64,000 nucleotides of DNA from Mesorhabditis belari. Its lineage: Eukaryota; Nematoda; Chromadorea; Rhabditida; Rhabditidae. Both the position numbers and the translations under genes were made by a program. A model generated the notes under the pieces. It made no database searches. It was not told the origin of the DNA and saw only the letters and a program-made list of their open reading frames with translations. Shown here piece by piece: positions 10,477 to 21,486 of this stretch (position 1 is its first letter; every line of letters starts with the position of its first letter). The stretch is taken from positions 100,001 through 164,000 of the forward strand of contig CAUEEP010000936.1 in the NCBI GenBank assembly GCA_958450365.1, read 5' to 3'.

Positions 10477-13212
10477 ATGAAAGGCTATTTTCTACTACTT
10501 TTGAGCATATTAATTTTAAATGTTGATTCAATTGAATGCCCTCCCGGAAGCTTTCAAATACCGAATGAGGATGTGTGCATGTATGTGAGCAATGAAAGTG
10601 GGTCGAAAAGATTATTCAAATTGTGTTTAAAATGCTAGTAATTGAACGGTTAAACCTGATCGGACCGTGGACTTGAGAGTGTTATGTTTGCAAGTTTCGA
10701 GGATATGTGTTCCTTAATTATGTCATTCAAAAAAGTAAAAACGTATCAATGGAGAAAAAGACAAAAAAAGGCAATTTTTAGAAACCCCAAACTCGAATTT
10801 AATTCTTTTTCAGCATCGTACCGCAGAACTTTTTTTGAACAGCTCGGCCAGGGTTGTCAAAGTCATTGAAAAATGTTACGGTTCTTCTATTCTATGTAAA
10901 ATTACGCGCAGATTTCATGCTTAATTGTTGTTTTTCAGTCTAGGTTAATGTATTGTCTTAGAAGGCCAAAAAAGTGCATTAAACGCAATACTATATACAG
11001 TGTGGCTCAAAAGTAATGGCCCCCCCTCAAACTATCCAGGTTTAAAAAGAAAACTTAAGGTAGCTCAAAAGTAATTGACAATGCTGCAGATGTTTTCGAG
11101 CTCTAAAGATATTTATTCAACGAAAACAGTATAGATATAACAAAAACCCAAAAAGAACTAATATTTTATACTTTGACCATTTGCACCAATAATAGCTGCA
11201 ACACGCCGAGGCATAGATTCAATAAGCTTTTTGATGACTCCTGCGCCAATTTTTGCCCACTCTTGTAATTTCCGGTACAAATCATCAGTATTTTTTGCTT
11301 TATATCCTTGACATTGTTTCTTCAAATAATTCCATACATGCTCAATAGGATTTGCATCGGGGCTCTGAGCAGGCCATTGAAGAACGGACATGTGATTTTG
11401 ATTGAACCAAGTTTTGGTCCGTTGGGCTGTGTGCTTAGGCTCGCGATTCTGTTGAAAAGTTCATCCGTTAGGCAAATTTTGCTTAACATAAGGCAACATA
11501 TAATTTTCAAGATATCCACATACTTTTCGGCATTCGTGATGCCTTTTATACGCACGAGTGGGTCAACTCCCGAAACACGAAAAACATCCCCAAAGAAGTA
11601 CCGAGCCTCCCTCGTGTTTAACTGTTGGAATATTGTACGCCTGAACGTCCCGTGTGTTCTTTGGTCGTCGAATCTATTGTATTTCGTCAGAGGAAACCAA
11701 GTTGACCTTTGTGTCATATCTTTCTTCAGTAGTCCTGTTGCGTCCTTTCTTGTACTTGAACTCCAAAACCTTTTTTTTTTGTAGGGTCGATTCAAGCGCA
11801 TAGTGTATGGGATTCCAAAGCTGTTTGCCTCTCTTTTGACACTGGATCCAGAGAAAACCTTATCGAGGAGAATTTCGCGTACAGCAAGCGGATAATATTT
11901 TTTGTGCATATCTGAAAAAATCAGAATAAATTAGAAATAAAACTGTCAAATTTAAAAAAAAATGATTGATGAAAGTTGTTCAACACAAACGCTCAGGGCG
12001 CCATTACTTGTTCAACACAAACGCTCACTGTACATATGCCGCACCTGTATAGGTACTCTTGTTGAGCAATACCCGTTTTCAGCCGAGTTCTACTTCGACG
12101 TGATTCGTCGTTGTGAAGCTTTGGGAGGAATTCCCGCCAAGATTCTCAATGTTTTCGAAAGTGCCTATGTCTTTGCAGTAACTTCACAGGGTAGAATATA
12201 ATGTTGAAAAACCCGATTAGCTATTGTAATAGATTTCAATGGATTGGCCCCGTATATTGGAGTGGAGAGGAAGAAAAACAACACTTGGACGTATGCTGAT
12301 GGAACGCCGTTGACATATCAGAACTGGGCCCTCAGTAAGCAACCTATAATTTGATGAAGTTATCCTAGAATTTAGATGAACCTAATAACAACGCAAGCAA
12401 CTCGACCCTCTGTGCTATAATGAATCCTCAATCGGGGAAATGGGTGTCAGCTGAGTGCTCATTTGCTCGACCGTTCTTGTGTTCAATTAATGCAGATGGT
12501 TTTTAAAAGATTTTATGAAACCAAAAAAATGAGTGGGGTTTAGAGTCTCCGTGTCCTGATGGCTGGGTTTACAATGAGACTTTCGACTATTGCTACTATT
12601 TACAGGCAAAGAACATTTTCTTTTCTCGTACCAACAATCAAAAAAAACTGATAGAATATCAACTGCATTCAGAATTTCACCTATCCTGATACTGTTCACT
12701 GGCAATTGTACGATTGGACAACTGCCGAAGCCATTTGTCAAGGGATGGAATCACATTTAGTGTCGATTCATTCGAAAGCTGAAGATGACTTTGTTTACAG
12801 TATCAAATAGAGTTGTTTTGGATTAATGACAAAATTCTTGCAGGTCTTGTTACCTCAAATGTAAAAAATCTCACAAACGCTGCTCCCAACAACCAGCCAT
12901 GTAACTATCAATGGGCATGGATTGGCTATTACGGATATGGAATTTTGGGAACGGGCACCTGGACTGATGGGACACAAGTCGATTATTTTGGTCCTTCGTC
13001 GATCACCACACCTTATTACTGGCTAGTTAGTAGCTTTGACTTTCGATGTTGAACACAATTCGATTCAGATTTCAAATGATCCGTCTTGTAATCACCACTC
13101 TTGGAGCTACAATTCCAAGTCTAGTCTTTACGCCCGTTTCGTCTGCAAGAGGCCTTCAGAAAGCAACGTTGCAAAGGAGAAGCTGAAAAAGAGAAACTTC
13201 AACAACTTATGA
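10477..13212 (+). CDS. Second secreted two-CTLD protein (8 exons)
   Basis: Exons 10477-10597, 12083-12190, 12233-12334, 12376-12498, 12544-12605, 12673-12799, 12844-13025, 13069-13212 give 322 residues. Exons 1-7 have exactly the same lengths as in the paralogue at 7034. The protein has a signal peptide, CTLD1 with NEPN and KWVSAEC, and CTLD2 with SHLVSIHS, WIGYYG and RFVCK. Intron 5 begins GC, not GT (TTACAG|GCAAAG at 12606); the site fits the AG|GCAAG consensus of GC-AG introns, and reading through would give a stop. A small deletion in exon 8 shifts the frame of the C-terminal tail, so the last residues differ from the paralogue. Intron 1 is 1485 bp, against 353 bp in the paralogue, because of the transposon at 10998-12030. 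Confidence 0.8.
10996..12032 (-). mobile_element. Degenerate Tc1-type transposon in lectin intron
   Basis: The element occupies 10998-12030 and is flanked by the TA dinucleotide on both sides; the paralogous lectin intron (near 7455) has the uninterrupted site. The ends read CAGTG. On the minus strand, 11322-11909 encodes an N-terminal transposase portion with a degraded middle. Frame 11158-11391 encodes the C-terminal part with WPAQSPDANPIEHVW, which holds the third catalytic acidic residue. The frames disagree, so the copy is not autonomous. The right end contains two tandem copies of a 20-bp unit (TTGTTCAACACAAACGCTCA). Confidence 0.88.
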
Positions 13213-13254
13213 ATAAAATAATTAATTAAACAGATCCAATTTTCAAGTACAAAA

Positions 13255-13655
13255 GAGTGACGAATGCCGAGTGCTGTAGCATCTGCGCCCGACTAGCGAC
13301 TAGCCTCCTCCTTCAAGAGACCTGGGCGGGTAGATTCGAATAAGGGGCGAGGTTCTCAAAGCAGTAATATCTTTACATGATGGCCTTCTCAACTCCACGG
13401 CAAAAGCTTTCTATGGATATCCTATAAGAGCAGGGTTGCTTAGATGATAAAAATAAGAAATTCCACTGTGGTGTAGGGTAAAGTATACTACCTTTTACTA
13501 CTGTTTTTTACTCATCCTATGGTCAAATCAAAAGTGTACTAAAGTCACTTCTTATTCACAAATCGTAAAAAACGAAAAATATAATTTTAGAAAAGCGATT
13601 TGTTGGCTCAATGGGGTCTTATCTCAGAGAAAGTTTCCTCAAAAACAGACACTTC
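13255..13655. other. Intergenic between lectin and DUF5648 blocks
   Basis: Junction between two duplicated units. No gene, RNA or recognisable repeat found. Confidence 0.5.
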
Positions 13656-14577
13656 TTAGTGATAAGAGACAAATACTAGTGAAGGGTCAGTTTCTGGGAA
13701 AATTTTTAGGGAGGGTCTATTAAAGGCATGCAAAATTTTACTTACCTTGTCAGATTCTAAAACGTTTTTAAAACGGTTCTCTAGTACCCCATGTAAATTC
13801 TGAGTTTCAATCTGATAGAAGTCAAATTCTGAATCTTGTGCTTGACTTGATTTTACTATTGAATCGTTGTGTTCCCGTTCGGCTCTTTTTAGAATTCTCT
13901 GTTGAATAAGTTCGTTTTTGAATTTTGTTGAGAAATGGTTGAGAAATGACCCGAAAGAGGGCTCTTTCCGATTCGATCCGGAAAGTTTCAGAAATGGCCT
14001 TTACCAAGAATGCCAATGCCAATAACAGCCCAGCTTGTTAAGGGATTGCTGTTATGAGCCGGTGATGCTATGAGACAAACCTTCTGAAGCTATCTTTTTA
14101 GAATTCTGATTTCCTAAATCCACATGAGGCCCGGAAAAAATAGGTTTCCGAGATGCTCAAAGTAGGAAAATTGCACCTTAGTTTTCTCTCCATTTATCAG
14201 CTCCAAGCTACCATTTCATTGCACAAATCGCACAATTGGAAAAATGTCTCCAGAAAAACGATTTATTTGTCCACATGAATCAGTTGAAAACTTCCAGAGC
14301 CAAAAACGAGACAAAAATTTGGTGATAAGATGGAAAATTTTTGAGGGGTCAGGTCAAAGAAGTTGTATAGTTCAGTATCTCCAGAGAAGCGGCAATCTGC
14401 TCACGAGTCAGCAGATCACCCTTTAAACTGAAAAATGGAATCTTCTAGAGATAGACAACTTTTGGTGATAAGAGCGAATATGTTTGATGGGTCAGCCCGA
14501 AAAAGAAGCTGTACAGCTTCTAGGACATTGATGACTTTTTTTTGGCGTTGGCGACTAATTTTTTGACCTTTTATGAC

Positions 14578-14586
14578 TATATAAAG
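14578..14586 (+). promoter_or_regulatory. TATA box of intact DUF5648 gene
   Basis: TATATAAAG lies 46 nt before the ATG. A TATA box this close implies a short cap-to-ATG leader, so this gene may not depend on trans-splicing, unlike the housekeeping genes in the right half of the window. This is inference from position and sequence only. Confidence 0.5.
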
Positions 14587-14631
14587 AGCATTCTAGTTTA
14601 AATTTTGCCAGAATCAAGAGCTATCACCAAA

Positions 14632-16494
14632 ATGATTTCGACTCTCCTTCTTCTTTTCCTCAAACTAAAACTCAAACTTTTGCGCAAACTCGGATCAGCA
14701 ATACATATAACTAAAGATAGAGTACTAAAGATAGCCCGTACAGCTCCACAGACGGGACCGGTCGAGCAAATTGGTTAGTGTGTTTGTATTGGATCTAAGG
14801 AACCTTAATCGATAGAAGATCTTACATCTCGTATTTAGTAGCAAAGACAAAGCAAAGATGTTGAACCAATGGCCTTACGCCAATGGTGATCACTTGGTAG
14901 TATAATCTAACTGTGTGTGTGTTGAATATGATTGGTATGATAGTAAGCTCACCTACAGTTCACAGACACTATTTATTGCAAATAGATTATAGTAGAATGT
15001 TAGTAAAGATAAAGACTTTTACTCAAACCCGAATCATCAATATATATAACTAAAGATAGAGTATAGTTAAACTTCTAGATTTAGGAGAGAAAGAGTGAGG
15101 GAGGCCATCCTTTCTTTTTGTATAGGTGAGAGCTGAGCTGTGCTTCCTAAGCTACGAAAAAGTTTTATTTTCGAAATGGGTCTCACTTAAAAAAGGATTG
15201 ACTCATGAGAGCATGCCTGAATGATTGCCTAGTTAAAAATCCATTGCTTTTTTTCTAGTTTCGACTGTAAAAAGGGTAGTTGATAAAGCCCTTAATTAGA
15301 AAACGAGGATAAATATGAGTTTCAGACTGTCAACGCGATTCGGTGAGATCCTGCAGCTGTAAAAGTGGCGGTAACTTTTTGTGTCCTGGCTTAAGTTATT
15401 TGTTCATCCATTCAGCCGCTCTGACGCCACTACGCCGTTCGTGGAATGGAGACCTCAAGGACCACTTCTACACAGGAAGTCGCAATGAGCAGCTGAATTA
15501 TGTGGGACTCGGATACAAAGTGGAGGGTTGGTTTGCGGCGATCCACCAATTCAGGCGATCTACCAAAAATTAGCGCTTCGGAATTTTTTTTATGCGCAAT
15601 AGTCTTGTTATACAGCAACCGTCAACAAACTTGGATGCGTAAAACAGAAAAAAGTTTTGAAGTGGCAGTTTCCAGAATTAGACCCCTCTGGATTGAAATC
15701 CTGGTCCTGGTGGTCAAACATATTATTATTAATATTTATTATGGACATATTTTTAATTCTTAAAGACCTAGTTAGTCCAGCAGAAATGCCAAACTTTATC
15801 TATTTAGCCGACATGGGATTCATCGCTTTGGCAACACCGAGTGACTGCACCGGGATAGGGGCAATTTATCGAATGTTCAACCCGGAAACAAGTACATATT
15901 ATAAGTAAATATTGAATCTTTTAAAAATTTTTATTCAGATGATCACTTCTACACGAGAAGCTATGTTGAGATGCTGAACAGCCTCAGGCGGTACTCCCTT
16001 CAATCAGTGGCAATCGGTTATTGTATGCCTGGACCAGGGTGCGGTTTGATCCCACTGCATCGACTGTGGAACGCGGGAACCTCAGGTAGGAACACTTTGT
16101 GGGGAGGAGAAATTTTGATCTAATTCATTTAAAGAAATGAAGGTCGGATTTTGTTGTTCAGCGTTTTTCTGAGAGAAGGAAAGCTTCATAGAATGTTTTC
16201 AATAATAATTTTGTAAAGCTGAGAAAGCTCTACAATAATTGAAAAGAAAACGAAAAAACCTCTATAATAATGCATTATGCAAAAGTATATACAGATTTGA
16301 AAAATCTCACACCTTCTAATTCAATAGTCGAGGAAATTAGTATAATAAGCACAAGGACTTCGGAATTTGTATTGTTTTCAGACCATTTGTACACGATTGA
16401 TGACGCGGAGAAGGACAGAGAGATGCAGGCGGGATATACCGATGAAGGAATTCTATGCTACGTCTGGTCGTCGCTCGATGCCACCGACTGTTGA
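14632..16494 (+). CDS. Secreted DUF5648-repeat protein 2 (5 exons)
   Basis: Exons 14632-14773, 15416-15526, 15808-15891, 15939-16085, 16382-16494 give 198 residues; all introns are phase 1, as in the gene at 529. The first exon starts with a hydrophobic Leu-rich stretch (MISTLLLLFLKLKLKLL) that probably acts as signal sequence; the Lys residues make it atypical. Exon 2 carries DHFYTGSRNEQLNYVGLGYK, exon 3 DMGF, exon 4 DHFYTRSYVEMLNSL plus a Cys-rich GYCMPGPGCGLIPLH segment, and exon 5 DHLYTIDDAEK. The C-terminus ends DATDC. The exon 1 end (14725-14773) is absent from the pseudogene copy. Donors GTTAGT, GTTGGT and GTACAT are non-canonical beyond GT but are shared between the copies. Biochemical role unknown. 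Confidence 0.8.
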
Positions 16495-16652
16495 TCTCGC
16501 TGTTTTTACTCATTTTTATTAAAATTATACGGGAAATTCATACACGTGTCGATTTTCGGTTTTTTGTCTTATAAACCTTTTGCTAAATTTCAGTAAAGGA
16601 AATACCAAGTGTTTATGACAAAAAGAAATGAATCAACTGCTTGATCAACAAC

Positions 16653-17978
16653 TTTCATTTACGTGTTTGACAATCGAGTCACAGAACTCCGAGAAATAGG
16701 CTTGAAAATACGAGAAATCAATGCAAAAGCCGAATTCAGAGTGTACAATGACCGTGCACTTCTCTGTGTTTTTTTGAACGAGGATTGCTGGTGTCTGGTG
16801 GTTTTCCCCAAATGTAACGTCTGAGAAGCCCTTCTCAACCCCTCTCAATTCATTTATTCAGTTAATAGGTGTCCTTCATGCATTTCATTAGCAATTGCAT
16901 TGACTAACGAAGCTTCAACGAGGTAACGATTCGGTGTACCGTCGAGGAGCTTGGACCGTCAGACTGAAAGTCGCGAAATCCTGGCTACGTCCATGAGCCA
17001 AATTGACCTCCATCTGGTTCCAAGATTCCTTTTGAATTTGAATTTGAATAACAATAGAAGTCAACACAATTACATAAATGCCTAAAGAATGATTTAAAAT
17101 GATTTACATTAAACGTAATGTAAATCATTTTAAAGCTGAATAAGGCTTTAAAGCCTAAGCCTAAGATCATTTTAAAGATCTGAAAAGATTTTTAGATGCA
17201 AATTTAATTTGACTATTAAATGTAAAGGTTTTGCTGGGGGATTTTATGCCCCTATAACTTTTTTATGATCCTTTTTGTGTTCCCTATTTTATGACCCCAA
17301 TAAAATTCTATTTCATCCAAGTCCAAGAGTTCGTGCTTCAGAAAAATGTGTTTCCAGATTTGAGCGCAAAATACACGAATTTTTGAGTGAAATTTGAAAA
17401 TTTCTAACCATTTATTCGTTGTTTTTGCTTTATTGCAGACAAAACTCAAATCTCTAATCTCTTTCAAAATGAAAACCTTTCTTCGGTGTAACTCTTTCGT
17501 TCTCGGTGAGTATTGACATGGGTCTCAAATCTTTTATTTCTTCTTTTTCTTCTTTGATTATTGTACTTTTTGCCAGAAAATAGAAAGCGCTAGTGATTTG
17601 TTTATTTTCGTTGTTTTCTTGTTCAACAAGTCTAGCAAAAAAAAGTAAAAGCATAAAAATTCACAACCAAAAGAAAATCAATCAAAAAAATGCACCAGTA
17701 TTTGCTCGACACCACAGATTTTTTTTATGCGAAGAATAGGAAAATAAGAGAGTTCTTTGAAAAATTAAAAGAATTTTGAGAATTTTACAGATTGGGCAAG
17801 AATGAGACCGAATCGGATACCGATTTTCAGAAATATTTTCGAAAATAGGCGGAAGTATTATGCAAATTTTGAGCTTTTACAGAGAAAAGCTCTATTTTTC
17901 AATGCTAAATTGTAAATTTTGATTTGTTTACTAAAATTGAGGTAGCTAATTCTAGTTTACAAAGAAAATGTTTAGAAA
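16653..17978. other. Intergenic; short perfect palindrome at 17096-17131
   Basis: No supported gene. 17096-17131 is a perfect inverted repeat with 16-bp arms (AAAATGATTTACATTA / TAATGTAAATCATTTT) and a 4-bp centre. An exon-like piece (acceptor TTATTGCAG, ATG 17469, donor GTGAGT near 17503) stands alone without partners. Confidence 0.45.
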
Positions 17979-20900
17979 CTAGGGCTCTTGTTTGTTGGAT
18001 TGATCGGCCTGTTGGACTTGAGGGGCGGTCAGCGGCATCATTTCGACGATCGGTTGTTGCTGGAAATTGCTGAGATTTATCAAGTCAAGCTAGCGTTTAT
18101 TCCTCTTGTCCAATATGTAAAAAAGCATCTATTTTAGAAAACTACAGTTTCATTACGGTGCTTATAGGTGGTTTTTCGAAAACTCATTGACTAAGAGCAA
18201 TGCAATCTACTTATGGAAACTTTTGAAAAGTTGGTTTGGATCTTTACCAGATCAAGAGCATCAAACTAAAACAAAACAATATTTTCTGAGAGATGAATTC
18301 AAAGTAATTAGACTTCAGCTAGCCTAGAAAAGCTGATTTATCTAACCTTTATCTTTATCTTTATCTAATCTTTATCTACAGTCGACTCTCTCCATAACGG
18401 AACTCTATATAACGAAAAACTCAAGATAACAGAATGAAATTTTGGTCTCGGTCGATACTAAGCTATATAAAGCGGCTTCAGTCTAACAGTCAGTTAACGG
18501 ATTTACTGTACATCGTTGTTTACTGTACATCGTTGTTTACTGTACATCGCTATTTACTGTACATCGCTGTTTACTGTACATTTACTATATAAACTGCTTT
18601 TTTATGTTGTAAGCCCAATTTCAATCGGGGTTTTAGCTGAAAAATGGAGCTTTTTTTGTAAAGTGTGTGAACTTGTTGTTTATCGTGTACTTCTTTCACT
18701 TACCGTAATCTTGCTACAGATGATCTTCAACGAGATGAGAAAAGTGGCGATGGCGAATAGGAGCTCCAGGCCGGCCAACGCTATCAATCCTGCATCTAGT
18801 CGGTAATCGGTCCCCAGCCTGGTCATTACACTAAAGAAATTCGGGTTTATAGTTTATCTAACCCAGAAATACAACAAGTTCTTAATAAGTTCTCAGAAAT
18901 CTAACCTTCTTTTATGCTCATCAACATTTGTACCGCACAAAATCTGACACTGACTGTTTTGCGGAAGAGATGTAGCCAAGAGGTGCCAATCACAAGAACC
19001 CCAACACTCGTGCTGAAATATATTAGGCTAAAGTCTTTACTAGATCTTGATTCCTATATAGAACTCGTTTTTTGATTACCTTATGAAAATGAATATCGAA
19101 GCTGGAAACGATGACAATTCCGGGGACAAAGATAAGAATCGCATGCACACTCATCACAAGAATCGCGATGACGAGCCCTCTTCTGTACGAAGCTGCCCCG
19201 CAAAGACCCACTGATCTAAAACGAAAAAGTTCAGCTATTCGTTTTTATTAATATCTAAATGTAAAATGTTTAATTGCACAAATGTGGGGATTGATTGATG
19301 TCAAAGGGCCGGATCGAGCTCGTGGCTAGCCGAGCCCAACGTCGCTTAACTTGGTAGATCGGACGGATCCGCCTCTACCCCTTTTACTTGGCACCATCGC
19401 CAATTAAGGAATGGAAAGTGGTGTTAATAGAGGCAAAGGAGAAAATGATCCGCGAGGATTTTACCATAAACCAACCGAAAAACCCTGCATTTTATTGAAT
19501 TTACATTTAAATTCGGGATTCGGCTTTTTTATTCTATCCGAATTATCCGAATTTGATCTGGGATTTTTCAATTCGGTGATTGGTTTTGCCCATGCTGTGT
19601 GGTAGAACCCAGAAATGGGAAAAAGTGGCAATAAAAATACTGGCTTACCCCATGACGACAAAGTAGAAAGAACAGCATTCAAGTAGGCCGTTTAGTCGAA
19701 TTGTGTTTTTCCTCGATGAAACATAATCCGCTAGAGCCGACAATATTAACATAAGAATCCCGAGAAAAACATGGATTTGGGCCAACATCTGAAAATGATC
19801 TAATGGTGATGGAGTCTTTAACACATTCGCAACGATGACATTTTGGGGTTACATAGTCATTAACTGTTTTGCTGATAATTCAAAGATAAATTAAACTATT
19901 ACAGCCATTTGATAGCCCTGAATCTCCTCTTGAAAACTAGCACAAAGTTACTGAGAACTTTCTGCGAGAAAAACAAAATTCTCAAAAATCTGTACGGCCA
20001 ACCGATGAGCCGGATTGTCGTGAATGTGTTAATAATGTTAGTAATGAAAATACGGTAATTGAAATCGGGAAAAACTTGAAAGAAAGTTACGGTAGACAAA
20101 GATACAGTTAAAGATAGACAACTAAACAATTACGGTGGTTTTCCAAGTCATCTATCTTTTAGAAAACGTATTGCCCGTAAGGAATAGACTTTATTCGGAA
20201 GTTTAACATACTAAAAAGACTTTTCTAGGTGTCAGTTGACTTGATTATTAAGAGCTCATTGTCAGTTACGTCTTGATATTCAAAAAAAAACAAATTGGCT
20301 ATTTGTAAAACTAGTTGAATTGCTTGTCAAACCGGTACTTGTGCCTATTTCCGGTACTGTCAGTGAATTGCATTACCAGTGAAAGAAATCCCAAGTAACT
20401 GTACTTATGGCTGTAACGTCCTTATGCTTTTCTTCTACACTTTATAATTTTAATTGCAAATTTACTGCAATTTCGAAAAAAAATCACAAGATTACCAGAT
20501 TCTGATCATAAAGCCCACCTTGAGTATCGACAGCAACCTCAACGTCGCTCCCTCCGTTATCCTCCGACTTTTCAAATAGTTCAGTTGCATTCTAAAGCCA
20601 AATGATTATTTAAAATCTAAAAAAGGTGCTTAGAAACTACTTACACTTTATCTTCATGCTTGAAAAGAAAAAATCGAGAAAAGATTTCAATAAAAGTCAT
20701 ATCGATAGAAAATTTTGAATAGATTCGATATTGACTGTGTTTGGAGGAAAATGTGTTATGTTTGGAAAAAAAGGAAAAGAGAAAAAGGAAGAAAAGTGGT
20801 TAGTCATTGATATTTGTAAAGAAATGAACCAGATGGAAGAATGGGGAAAAGGGGAAAGGGACGGAGGGTGGACAGGGGAGAGGTGCGGGAATCGATCGTC

Positions 20901-21486
20901 CACCCTCTCTTTCTTTTCCCTCCCTCATTTCTTTTTCCCCTTCCACTTCTGCATATAATTCAAAACACTCTTCAAATATATTTTCAAGGGTTTGTTTCAT
21001 TTCGAAAACACGATTGACAGTTCTTTCTTTTGAAAACTAACAAGGAATGATTGCAAGCTAAAAAGCGGAATCGGATCTATCTTATAGAATAGATCTATTG
21101 CCGTTATTTGTTCTAATTTCTACACTATTTTTGCCCAATACAGTAATCTGAACATAGTTAATAGACTGTGGATCTTAAGATAAGCTTCGGTAGATTGTAA
21201 TCTTAATCAAGTTAACTAGAATTTTGTTTTCTTGAACTTTTATGATGAAAGATTGAACGAAAGAGGTTCTAACGATAAGCTTTAGCAAGTTTTATAACTA
21301 ATAAAAGACAATTTTAATCAAACCAAAACACTCACCTCATTTTATCAAAAGGTGATGGAGATGGGGCACGAAAATTGCCGGATCTGATCGATCCATCCCT
21401 ATTGAGGGGCAGCTCAAGGGAAGCTCTTCCCATCCAATGAAATGGAAGAAGAAAAGAGACACCTTGATCACAATTCTTATCGTTAT
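17979..21486 (-). CDS. Four-transmembrane protein, family unknown (5' end not found)
   Basis: Minus-strand exons, in order: 21336-21486, 20496-20591, (an exon probably missing here, perhaps within 19890-20130), 19649-19788, 19080-19215, 18906-19012, 18704-18830, 17979-18059 (stop). The last five exons join in phase. Membrane segments include MLAQIHVFLGILMLILSAL, the end of exon 3 running into exon 4, LVIAILVMSVHAILIFVPGI, and GLIALAGLELLFAIATFLIS. Between TM3 and TM4 is a Cys-bearing loop (HECWGSCDWHLL..QCQILC), presumably extracellular. The tail is hydrophilic and Gln-rich (TAPQVQQADQSNKQEP). The layout resembles tetraspan/MARVEL- or sarcospan-like proteins, but I recognise no family signature. 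The phase between 20496 and 19788 does not fit directly, hence the suspected extra exon. No start codon could be assigned. Confidence 0.65.
18379..18584. repeat. Solo pogo-like end plus 17-bp minisatellite
   Basis: CAGTCGACTCTCTCCATAAC at 18379 resembles the terminal repeats of pogo/Tigger-type transposons. No matching right end was seen. From 18502 to 18584 a 17-bp unit (TTTACTGTACATCGTTG) is repeated about five times with small changes. Both lie in the last intron of the four-TM gene. Confidence 0.55.
19315..19390 (-). mobile_element. 5' fragment of the 2257-type SINE
   Basis: AACGTCGCTTAACTTGGTAG and GATCGGACGGATCC here are the reverse complement of the SINE head at 2280-2330 (GTCCGATCTGCCAAGTTGAG..ACGTCGG). 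It lies in an intron of the four-TM gene on the same strand as the gene. Confidence 0.65.

Larger units (their letters stand above)
10205..13254. repeat. Segmental duplication, lectin copy B
   Basis: Partner of 6742-8687. All eight lectin exons are present at conserved phases and lengths (except exon 8), with a Tc1-type element added in intron 1. Confidence 0.85.
13656..16652. repeat. Segmental duplication copy B (pairs with 2156-5488)
   Basis: It contains the intact DUF5648 gene and the same 1-kb upstream region as copy A but lacks the SINE. The right boundary near 16652 follows the shared CAAGTGTTTATGACAAAAAG motif. Confidence 0.85.

Noticed and set aside
17430..17510. Exon-like piece with acceptor, ATG 17469 and GTGAGT donor
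   Set aside because: No downstream exon in phase could be found on the + strand before the minus-strand gene.
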